Positions 1 through 5,703 of a stretch of DNA of 5,703 bases are shown here, in pieces. The DNA is taken from contig SCRK01000260.1 in NCBI GenBank assembly GCA_004298075.1, positions 1 to 5,703 on the forward strand, in the 5' to 3' direction. The position numbers and the translations under genes were made by a program. Every line of letters begins with the position of its first letter. The stretch's first letter is position 1. Below the pieces are notes generated by a model. It was given only the letters and a program-made list of their open reading frames with translations, ran no database searches and was not told the origin of the DNA. Source of the DNA: a bacterium (GTDB lineage Bacteria > Omnitrophota > Gorgyraeia > Gygaellales > Profunditerraquicolaceae).

Positions 1-3000
1 CCCTTCACCGTTAAAGGGGATCAAAACCTCATGCTTCCCTGAATTTGCATAATAAGCGTATTGATTATCCGTCCCCTTGCCAAAGTGTAAATCACCGGTA
101 GTATTATTAAACCGTACCTCCCCCTCTTTAACAATAAAGTTATTATTTAAATACAAAAACCGTCCCTTAATATCATTCGGTTTATTATCTTTATAAAATC
201 CGCTGTCAAGCCCGCCAATTTCACTCATATTTAGATACGTATCTACATTGCCCGCTTCCAGCCTAAACGTATCCCGCCCAGGCACCATAGATACTGCCAA
301 TGACTCTACAAAACCATTTAGTTTTTGAATGTTGACAGAATCTTTATCTTCATTTCCCACCTTTGTCACTGCATGAGCTATAAATAATGCCCCATCTTTT
401 GTCGCATCATTACCAGGCAACGCCACATCCCTTTTAGACCCGCCATTTTCTAAGGATTTAGGAGTCTCAATATTGAAATTCATATTCTCAGCGCCATTAC
501 TTGGATTGTCATATACAAAGACTTGCTGCGTAGAATTAGCATCAAACCGGCCCTGATAATAATTCGGCCCGGTAGTATTATTAAGCGTTTGATTCCTTGA
601 GTAAGTAACTAATTCTGAAGTAGAAACATCGGCGGGGTTTGATTCCAACACTTTTGTTATCACGCCCTTATCGCCAAGGGCAAAAACGACTTTCCCTTCC
701 GGTCTATGGATTATAGCAAAGCCATCTCTATTAGGGTCTATCAATGTCCCTTTATCAAGACCCATACCCTGAAAATAAGGAAGCACTCTTTCCGCAGGGA
801 CAAACTTAGAATCTCCTGAAAATGAATATTCCTGATAAACCTGTCCATTTGCGGCTTCTTTACCTTCTCTTTGATAGGCAATATTATCGCTATCAAACCT
901 GACAAGCCCTGCTCCGGTAATAAAGTAATTACTCCCTGCCCCAAAATTGATCTTCACAGAACTGCCCGCCGCTAAAGGCATGCTGGAAGAAGTAATATCC
1001 AGCCATTCTGCTAAAGAAGACCCTCCCTCAATCACTTCATAATTATTTAACACAAACGGATAAAGCGGAGTAGCGTTTAATTCAATATTTCCCTTAAAAG
1101 CATTTGGCTGAGATTTCGATGCGCCGGCTACTGCGTTCTTTTCAGAATCGCCAAATATTACTTTAGCAGGCAATGTTAATCCGGTAAGGATGCTTCCAGC
1201 AGCAATCTTGCCGCCATTAACATCAAAAACATTCCGCATATTGTCTTCTATGCCCCCTGCCCATTGGACCTTAGTATCCCAGATACCTGTTTTACCATCC
1301 TTTATTTGTCCTTTGAATTCAATGATATCCGGAACTCCTCCAAATTTAGCCGCAGAATCACGGATATAATCATACATATCTTGAAGTTTATTAATTTGTC
1401 CGTAATTCTCGCCTTGTTTGGTTAAATTAATAGCTTTATGTTGTAATAAATCACTCGCTGCGCTTTCCTGCTTATCATTTAAAGAAACTAAAGCTTTAAT
1501 AATCGCATCGCCTGTTACAATCATTCTTACTGTGGGTGATAATACATTAGCGAAATTTACCCTGTCTACTTCACCTTCTTTGTTAAATCCTCCGGCCCGC
1601 TCGACAGATAAGAGAGAAGCGGGACCGAATATTGAGTTTTGGGCTTGCTCTGCAAGTTGACCGTCTTGATATTTGAAAACAAAAGCGGCTGATTGCCCGT
1701 CATACTTAATTTCGACACTGTTATTATTTGACGCATTATTAAACATTTTTTGGGCGTATTCACCACGACCGTCAGCTAATTGAGAAGTAGCATCATAAAA
1801 TGCTGCCATATTCTTTATTGCATTTACCGGAATTCTTCCGTTTTCAAGAGGAAGATCTTTTACATATACCCCATACTGTATTAATTGATTAGATATAATC
1901 GGAGCATACGCATTAACGCCTGATAATCCGCTAGAGTATGTCGTATTAGCATCCCCCGCTAATTTACCTCCGTTTAACACGCGTAATGGCTGAGCGCCTC
2001 TGGCAATATAATCTGCGTTAGTCTTAAATAATCTGGCTTCCTTATCTGAAGAGATATCCTGAGCTAAATCCAAAAATAAAAGGGGCAGATTTCTTTCTAT
2101 GAATGAATTTCCAGATACAAAAGGCGCAGTATGATCGTTAGAAATACCCGCCCCGGATAGAAAATCTTTGCTCTCCTCTCTTTTGCCAAAATACGCGGAT
2201 ACAATAGCCGTTATAACCGCACAGTTAGTAGATGTTGTCGGATAAACAAATAAACTTAACTTAGCTGACTCCAAAACAGATAATTTGGCGGCATCAGGCA
2301 TTTTCTCATAATAGCCAATTCGAATTATGTTAATCTCAGGTAATATTTTAGTAAAATCTCCGGAAATTATTTTCTTAAAAATATCATTATCGCTTCCTGT
2401 AACACCTAACCTGGCAAACTGCTCCTTAAAGAAATCAAAACGTACTTGAGAAACCAAGCCAATTTTTACTAAATCACTTAAGTTAGAAAGCTCTTTAGAT
2501 GTTCCAGATTCATCTTTTATGGTAACCTTCCCTTTATCTTTTAACTCATTCATGACCTTGCCCAAGAAATCACCCACAGGCTCAAAAGTCTTTTTATACA
2601 ACTCTATAAGATTAGCGCTTCTATCCTGAAGGCTATCCTTTGCAACATTAAGCACTGCATCAATTCCTTGGCTAGTGATATCTATCTTGACGTTGTTACT
2701 TTCCCATAGTTTATTAAGTGGACTTATTAAGGTAATACTCCCTTTTCCTCCCGCATCCCCCGGATCAAAAAATAATTTTTTGTCGCCATATTGCAATACA
2801 AACGATTTGCCGATCTGGTCTCCCTTAAACCACTTCTCTCCGCTCTCAGCACCAAAACTAAACCCGGTTTTATCCAGGTTTATTTTTAAATACATATTTT
2901 CTGTGCCGACTCTCTTGTCATCGTAGCCAATTATAGCCACTTTATCTTTAAGGGGGCCTGGAACTTTAACCTCTTTGTCTCCTTCTTTAACACTAATTTG

Positions 3001-5703
3001 TAAACTTGATACAGGAGTAACTTCGGCTAAGAAAACATTTTCTTTTATCAGCTCGCCTTTGGAATCATAAAATCTTTCCCCATTATCCTTTAAAGATACT
3101 CTATTAGATCCGTTAAAATCAATCTCTGCCGTATTTGTGCCAAATGCCCCATATCTTAAACCGTTGCCAAGCAGATAAGCAGGCGCCTGTTCAGCTTGCC
3201 TGTCTACGCCATTCACCGTGTAAGTACCCTTTGAACCGTCCGCATGATAAAGATCCTGGAATTTCTCGCCTTCTTTGCTAAAAGGATTAAATACTGTAGT
3301 CAATTTGCCTATTTCTCCATTTTCGCCTTTGACGGCATTTAATTCGAAGGCATTTGTATATTCTTGTACCGGATCACCCTTCCAGGTTACCTCCATAACT
3401 TTCGGTGCAGGAGGAGAAAAAGGATTATTTTCACGTTCCTTATTCACTTCTATAACGCTTCCGGAACGAATCACAAGGCCGCTGTTTGTTGCCTCTAATT
3501 GAGCCATCTTATCAACAGAACTGCGTATTGCTTCTCCCTTTTGATTATTTTCAACCTTATAGAGATTCTCATTATAACTAATTGAGAGAGGATCTTTGGA
3601 ATCTAAATAAAACGATTGTGAAGTTGGTTTGCCTGCTGCTCCTTCCTTTAAAGTAAAATATATCGAACTCTTATCGTCAATCCCTATCCGTCTTTCAAGC
3701 GCCCCTTTCTGAGAAGCTGCTTTATCTGATATTCCGGCACTTTTCTCAACAACGCCATTAACATCCGCAGGGTTGTTCATTTGCTCAGTTCTTAATGTTA
3801 CGCTCTTAACATCAGTAAACAACGATGAATTCCCGCCAATACTAAAAAGCGGGCCTGTCATATTTATGACTTTATCAACGCTCACACTAGTCACAACGCT
3901 CTTATTATTATCGTTGAACCATCCCTTATCTCCTGAGTAATACAGTTGATCAGTGGCAGTAACTTGATATCCGGGAGCATTATCTCTATTGTAAAGAGGT
4001 TTATTCTGAACAGGAGCCTCCCAATTCAAACTTTGCTTATAATCAAGCGCCACGGTTTGTCCAGATGCATTAGTAAAAGAGGTATTACCGATGTCAGGAC
4101 GGTAATCCGAGGTTAAGTAGCCTTCTTTATCCGCATTCATAGTCCCAAAGACCATATCTGTGCTTATGCTAGTTCCATTTGATCTAAGAATTTGGACAGC
4201 TGCTCTTTGATCCAAATCAAGATAGGTTTTACCACCCTCTGTAGAAGTAGGTTTATCGGTTTTAACATTGGCAGAAAATGCAGTGGGGATTGGGTAATTG
4301 ATAGGATCGGCGGCTTCCCATACAGATACAGGTACTGCAGCGACCACTTTATTTGTTCCGGTATTTTTTAAATAACCTTTTATTTGTCCGGTTTGTTGGC
4401 CTACGCCTGTTTCTACGTTGTCTTTTACCCAGTCAATAACAGAAAAATTCATTTGATGCGCTGCCTGCAATGATGGGTCCAATTTCCCAACCGGGACATC
4501 CTTCCTATTTTTAAGATACGTAACATAGACGCCTATACCGGCTCCTTTGCCAGTTGACTCAGTCAACTTCTCTTTTCCTTCGCCTATATATTCTCTCGTC
4601 ACTAACTTGCCGCTTTTATCAAAATATTGGCTTACTTGTATAGTTTTGCCTCCCATTACAGCATAACCATTAACAATCTTAACTGGTACGATAGTGCCGT
4701 CATTTAGCTTTATTTTACCGCTTCCTACACTCATAGTAGCGCCTTTAGGAATTACGTATTGACGCTCTCCGTCAGCGCTTCCTTGTTCTGCTGCTTCTTT
4801 TTTCGCTACTGGCAAACCCCTAACAAATCTTAGCTCTTTATTCTTATCCAGATTCACGCTATCGCCGATGACAAAATTACTCTTAGCATCAATAAAAGTT
4901 TTTTGGCCGTCAATATCTGCTGGGTTAAGCGCGATAGCGAATAAGCCATCTCCTTTAATAAGACCGCCGGAGATTCCTTTATGTCTCCAGGAAGGATTAA
5001 AAGAAAGCTCGCCACCCTTGCCTTTACCGCCAGAATTTGCCAAAGGCAGCCAGAATTCACCAACGCCAGCCAAGACCGGAACTGCTGTAGCGCCCTTACC
5101 CATTGCTCCGAAGCCTATTATATCGTCTACAGTGCCGTTATCCCATGTAAAGGTGCCTTTACCAGTAGAGAGTCTCCACTCATGATACTGCTCCATATTG
5201 GCGAGGTCGCCTTTTGCGGTAAGATATCCCTTGAGTAAGTTGTAGTTTCTGTTGCCTATATATGCATTTACTTTGCTATCATATTCTTCCTGGTCAAATG
5301 GCTTATTCAGTAAAGCAAGCTCGATATTCTTTAAATCGAGCTGGCCTGTTTTTCCGGTACCCCTAATTTCTAGCGTCTGATCTTCTATACCCTTTTCAGT
5401 CAGCCTGGCCATTATGGAATTAAAAAATGTAAGGTTTTCTCCTATTACCACAGGGCCTGACATCCCTTCTATTTGGCCAACGCGCAACCTGTCTGTAATC
5501 TGGATGCCGCCATTTAAAGATTGGCAGATGCCATTTTCAAACACCGCATCAAACTGTTCCACGTTCTTCCACACGGCACCGGCAGAATATATAGGAGAGA
5601 AATCAAAGCTCTTATTATTAGCATCTGCGATCATCGCGCCTCTACCCAAGCTTATGTTAATCCCGCTTCCTTCCGCTACAGAGGAAATCCCCTGCAGGAC
5701 TAC
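1..5703 (-). CDS. Internal fragment of a giant modular protein, open at both ends, function unknown
   Basis: One uninterrupted minus-strand reading frame fills the window: 1901 sense codons, no start or stop inside. For random sequence with equal base use the chance of this is about 10^-40, and the translation looks like real protein: balanced composition, coherent beta-rich and helix-rich stretches, recurring motifs. Order: beta-rich residues 1-1009 with Gly/Asn/Asp turns; helix-rich 1010-1180 ending in a C39-like Cys segment at Cys1161; mixed 1200-1460; beta-rich 1461-1901. Only two cysteines occur (Cys60, Cys1161). No clear signal peptide or convincing membrane span is visible, though the ends are missing. 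Low Cys, abundant Asn/Asp/Gly/Thr and repeated hairpins are typical of exported bacterial surface proteins; export is inferred. Codon use is uniform to the eye, with no sign of a frameshift or inserted segment. Because the frame is continuous, internal ATG codons are not proposed as starts. I do not recognise the family; size and style resemble giant proteins reported from Omnitrophota. Confidence 0.96.
73..141 (-). repeat. Hairpin-like motif, copy 6 (residues 1855-1877)
   Basis: Asn-Phe-Ile-x3-Gly-x-Val-Arg-Phe-Asn, a Asn-Thr-Thr-Gly-Asp turn, L-H-F and Gly-Lys-Gly1877. Aligned with copy 5 at an offset of 262 residues. Its turn also carries the Asn-Asn-Thr-Thr-Gly element repeated at residue 1708. 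Confidence 0.55.
95..110. repeat. 16-bp direct repeat, copy A
   Basis: CCGGTAGTATTATTAA, identical at 569..584. On the coding strand it encodes Asn-Asn-Thr-Thr-Gly (1866-1870) within hairpin copy 6. It lies inside the gene and most likely reflects a repeated protein turn. Confidence 0.7.
569..584. repeat. 16-bp direct repeat, copy B
   Basis: Identical to 95..110, 474 bases away, in the same reading frame, so the offset is exactly 158 codons. It encodes Asn-Asn-Thr-Thr-Gly at 1708-1712. Flanking sequence is not similar beyond a few bases. Confidence 0.7.
721..738 (-). other. DxNxDG loop, possible calcium site (residues 1656-1661)
   Basis: Asp1656-Pro-Asn-Arg-Asp1660-Gly1661 between two hydrophobic strands fits the DxNxDG core found in calcium-binding loops of EF-hand, dockerin and thrombospondin-type-3 repeats. 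The acidic residue expected at loop position 12 is Arg1667, so a full EF-hand loop is not present. Metal binding is a possibility only. Confidence 0.3.
862..930 (-). repeat. Hairpin-like motif, copy 5 (residues 1592-1614)
   Basis: Asn-Tyr-Phe-Ile-x3-Gly-x-Val-Arg-Phe-Asp, Asp/Asn turn, I-A-Y and closing Glu-Gly1614. With copy 6 it shares Phe-Ile-x3-Gly-x-Val-Arg-Phe without gaps, the strongest internal similarity seen in the window. Confidence 0.55.
1324..2106 (-). other. Mixed alpha/beta region of unknown fold, residues 1200-1460
   Basis: This region follows the Cys segment and should hold the rest of any papain-like fold. It has an aromatic and Leu-rich stretch (1206-1215), a Gly/Asn/Ser-rich loop (1244-1262), a likely helix (1293-1320), an Asn-rich turn (1322-1328) followed by a strand pair (1329-1346), and helical sequence at 1398-1455 rich in Gln, Lys and Asp. 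The strand pair at 1329-1346 is where a papain-like sheet might have been sought, but it carries no His. I recognise no domain here. Confidence 0.4.
2149..2256 (-). other. Putative degenerate C39/papain-like cysteine site around Cys1161
   Basis: Residues 1150-1185 hold the only cysteine of the last 1841 residues, Cys1161 (codon at 2221..2223). It is preceded by Pro-Thr-Thr-Ser-Thr-Asn and followed by a hydrophobic helix ending Ala-Tyr-Phe-Gly-Lys (1170-1174). Active C39 enzymes have Gln before the Cys, a His about 80 residues later and an Asp some 15 beyond that. Here no Gln lies within the loop, the nearest downstream His is His1191 (only 30 residues away), and there is no His from 1192 to 1421. 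What is seen is a C39-like start without the rest of the catalytic machinery. An alternative is a chance resemblance of a hydrophobic helix. Confidence 0.4.
2164..2676 (-). other. Helix-rich insert ending in a C39-like cysteine segment, residues 1010-1180
   Basis: At about residue 1010 the composition shifts from Gly/Asn-rich strands to amphipathic helix-like sequence rich in Leu, Lys, Glu, Ile and Phe. Examples are 1013-1055 and 1073-1098. The block ends with Pro1155-TTSTN-Cys1161-AVITAIVSAYFGK. In C39 and other papain-fold peptidases the catalytic Cys follows a short Gln-containing loop and starts a helix that often ends in an AYYG- or AYFG-like sequence. The helix and Tyr-Phe-Gly match well. 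The Gln expected about six residues before Cys is Pro here (Pro1155). The segment therefore looks like a C39-type domain that is degenerate or highly divergent. Activity is not supported. Confidence 0.45.
2764..2796 (-). repeat. GDK strand motif, copy 2 (residues 970-980)
   Basis: Leu-Gln-Tyr-Gly-Asp-Lys-Lys-Leu-Phe-Phe-Asp, followed by Pro-Gly-Asp. It is near the end of the N-terminal beta-rich region, some 30 residues before the change to helical sequence. Confidence 0.35.
2839..2883 (-). repeat. Hairpin-like motif, copy 4 (residues 941-955)
   Basis: I-N-L-D-K, Thr-Gly turn, F-S-F, closing at Gly955. Its N-L-D-K core is the same as in copy 1 (284-287), the closest pair within the N-terminal half. 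It leads into the second GDK motif at 970-980. Confidence 0.5.
3031..3072 (-). repeat. FYD-x-KG-L motif, copy 2 (residues 878-891)
   Basis: Phe-Tyr-Asp-Ser-Lys-Gly-Glu-Leu-Ile followed by Lys-Glu-Asn-Val-Phe. It matches copy 1 at aromatic pair, Asp, Gly, Leu and the aliphatic after it. It lies directly after hairpin copy 3. Confidence 0.4.
3079..3123 (-). repeat. Hairpin-like motif, copy 3 (residues 861-875)
   Basis: I-D-F-N, then Gly-Ser-Asn-Arg turn, V-S-L and Lys-Asp-Asn-Gly875. It fits the shared pattern with a clear Gly/Asn turn. It is followed at once by the FD-x-SG-L-type motif at 878-891, so the two may form one small sheet. Confidence 0.45.
3328..3384 (-). repeat. Trp-Pro motif, copy 3 (residues 774-792)
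   Basis: W-K-G-D-P-V-Q-E, Tyr782, Ala-Phe (785-786), Val-Lys (791-792). It follows a Pro-rich linker (Ser-Pro-Pro-Ala-Pro, 763-767), which is a plausible domain boundary. About 70 residues later comes hairpin copy 3, echoing the order Trp motif then hairpin seen after copy 1. Confidence 0.45.
3910..3945 (-). repeat. GDK strand motif, copy 1 (residues 587-598)
   Basis: Leu-Tyr-Tyr-Ser-Gly-Asp-Lys-Gly-Trp-Phe-Asn-Asp. It aligns with residues 970-980 with one gap: L-x-Y-(x)-G-D-K-x-[WL]-F-x-D. Probably a tight beta turn at Gly-Asp-Lys between two aromatic strands. Confidence 0.35.
4003..4023 (-). repeat. Trp-Pro motif, copy 2 (residues 561-567)
   Basis: W-E-A-P-V-Q-N, preceded by Leu-Asn. A short form of the motif W-[EK]-[AG]-x(0,2)-P-[IV]-[NQ]. 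The downstream Ala-Phe and Val-Lys seen in the other two copies are not evident, so this is a weak member. Confidence 0.35.
4174..4224 (-). repeat. Hairpin-like motif, copy 2 (residues 494-510)
   Basis: Tyr494 then L-D-L-D, a short turn, V-Q-I and a closing S-N-G at 508-510. It follows the first Trp-Pro motif by about 30 residues. This copy is among the weaker matches because its turn has Gln-Arg-Ala-Ala rather than Asn/Gly. Confidence 0.35.
4261..4320 (-). repeat. Trp-Pro motif, copy 1 (residues 462-481)
   Basis: W-E-A-A-D-P-I-N, then Tyr470, Ala-Phe (475-476) and Val-Lys (480-481), preceded by an alternating Val/Ala strand. It aligns with copy 3 through W, D-P-[IV], Tyr, Ala-Phe and Val-Lys with small gaps. 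This suggests a diverged module beginning with this strand. Confidence 0.45.
4585..4626 (-). repeat. YFD-x-SG-L motif, copy 1 (residues 360-373)
   Basis: Tyr-Phe-Asp-Lys-Ser-Gly-Lys-Leu-Val followed by Arg-Glu-Tyr-Ile-Gly. It pairs with residues 878-891. The shape [YF]-[FY]-D-x-x-G-x-L-[VI] with a following Glu/Asn and hydrophobic strand resembles MORN-2/YwqK-like repeats. Two isolated copies do not establish that family. Confidence 0.4.
4816..4878 (-). repeat. Hairpin-like motif, copy 1 (residues 276-296)
   Basis: Asn-Phe-Val-Ile-Gly-Asp-Ser then V-N-L-D, a four-residue turn, L-R-F and a closing Gly296. It fits the pattern [VIL]-x-[FL]-[DN]-x(3,5)-[VILF]-x-[FLYI]-x(2,4)-G shared by the other copies. 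The alternation suggests two short strands joined by an Asp/Asn turn. The lead-in Asn-Phe-[Val/Ile] is shared with copy 6. Confidence 0.5.

Larger units (their letters stand above)
1..1323 (-). other. Beta-rich C-terminal part of the fragment, residues 1461-1901
   Basis: After the mixed core the sequence returns to strand-and-turn style: short hydrophobic strands separated by Gly/Asn/Asp turns. It contains two hairpin-like copies (1592-1614 and 1855-1877) that share the spaced signature F-I-x3-G-x-V-R-F with an offset of 262 residues. It also has two Asn-Asn-Thr-Thr-Gly elements (1708 and 1866) and a DxNxDG loop (1656-1661). The frame continues past position 1, where a stretch like the start of a further strand pair (1891-1901) is cut by the window edge. 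Flanking the mixed core with beta-rich arms suggests a multi-domain extracellular protein; this is inferred. Confidence 0.55.
2677..5703 (-). other. Beta-rich repetitive region, residues 1-1009
   Basis: This half of the fragment alternates hydrophobic and polar residues with frequent Gly, Asn, Asp and Ser turns, the pattern of short antiparallel strands. It contains four of the six hairpin-like motifs (276-296, 494-510, 861-875, 941-955), all three Trp-Pro motifs (462, 561, 774), an FD-x-SG-L pair (360, 878) and a GDK pair (587, 970). A Gly-rich patch lies at 197-251, with GKG or GGKGKGG-type runs. Charged linkers such as 298-316 (Lys/Glu/Ala-rich) and 752-768 (ending in a Pro-rich stretch) may separate domains. 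Such architecture is usual in adhesins and other surface proteins, but no named domain (Ig-like, cadherin, RHS, hemagglutinin) can be matched with confidence. Boundaries are by eye. Confidence 0.6.

Noticed and set aside
741..944. Minus-strand 67-codon open frame
   Set aside because: Out-of-frame overlap with the giant gene; nothing recognisable.
1418..1660. Plus-strand 80-codon open frame
   Set aside because: Antisense shadow with no family resemblance.
1566..1766. Minus-strand 66-codon open frame
   Set aside because: Out-of-frame overlap with the giant gene; nothing recognisable.
2188..2262. Possible transmembrane helix at residues 1148-1172
   Set aside because: The stretch is only moderately hydrophobic and is broken by Pro, Asn and several Thr/Ser; a buried globular helix fits better.
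2675..2926. Plus-strand 83-codon open frame with a hydrophobic start resembling a signal peptide
   Set aside because: Antisense to a well-behaved part of the giant frame; the Leu/Ser/Pro richness comes from the complement of Lys/Gly/Asp/Asn codons.
3275..3502. Plus-strand 75-codon open frame
   Set aside because: Antisense shadow with no family resemblance.
4854..5063. Minus-strand 69-codon open frame
   Set aside because: It is in a different minus-strand frame from the giant gene and overlaps it completely; no support for dual coding.
4868..5185. Plus-strand 105-codon open frame
   Set aside because: It lies fully antisense to the continuous giant frame, is Pro/Ser/Leu-rich as expected from reading Gly/Arg/Lys-type codons backwards, and has no recognisable motif. 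A shadow.
4981..5238. Plus-strand 85-codon open frame overlapping the previous one
   Set aside because: Antisense, in a different frame from its overlapping neighbour, with no domain or plausible context.
1..5703. Possible noncoding or beta-helix repeat array at DNA level (tandem repeat, CRISPR-like)
   Set aside because: No regularly spaced identical repeats are seen; the only long exact word found is the 16-bp pair, and repetition is visible only as degenerate protein motifs.

Overview
The window lies entirely inside one giant gene on the minus strand. Read from position 5703 down to position 1, every codon is a sense codon: 1901 codons with no TAA, TAG or TGA. I checked this triplet by triplet, since each 60-base row starts in frame. 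By comparison, the longest start-to-stop reading frame seen in any other frame is 105 codons. Neither the start nor the stop of the gene is in the window, so the true protein exceeds 1901 residues by an unknown amount. There is no intergenic DNA, promoter, terminator, RNA gene, CRISPR array or mobile element here.

Layout of the encoded segment, residue 1 being the codon at 5703..5701. Residues 1-1009 (5703..2677) are predominantly beta-strand-like, rich in Gly, Asn, Asp, Ser and Thr. They are built from short degenerate motifs: a hairpin-like motif, a Trp-Pro motif, and single pairs of FD-x-SG-L and GDK motifs. Residues 1010-1180 (2676..2164) change to helix-like sequence and end in a segment resembling the N-terminal active-site region of C39/papain-like cysteine peptidases. 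It has NC-A-V-I then SAYFGK, but lacks the family's Gln before the Cys and any His in the usual downstream interval. Residues 1200-1460 are a mixed, unrecognised region. Residues 1461-1901 (1323..1) return to beta-rich sequence with further hairpin copies and a DxNxDG loop.

The content suggests a very large, probably secreted or surface-exposed, modular protein of an uncultivated bacterium. Composition is AT-leaning with free use of ATA, AGA and AGG codons. TGG is the Trp codon, and no in-frame TGA, TAG or TAA occurs in 1901 codons, so the standard bacterial code fits and recoding lineages are disfavoured. Giant Gly/Asn/Asp-rich proteins running to thousands or tens of thousands of residues are known from Omnitrophota (Omnitrophica), and that is my best guess for the host. 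This is inference only: no taxonomic marker is present.

No biochemical function can be assigned with confidence. The main points of interest are the continuous giant frame, the apparently disarmed peptidase-like core within beta-rich repeat regions, and the near-absence of cysteine: only two in 1901 residues, one of them at the peptidase-like site.
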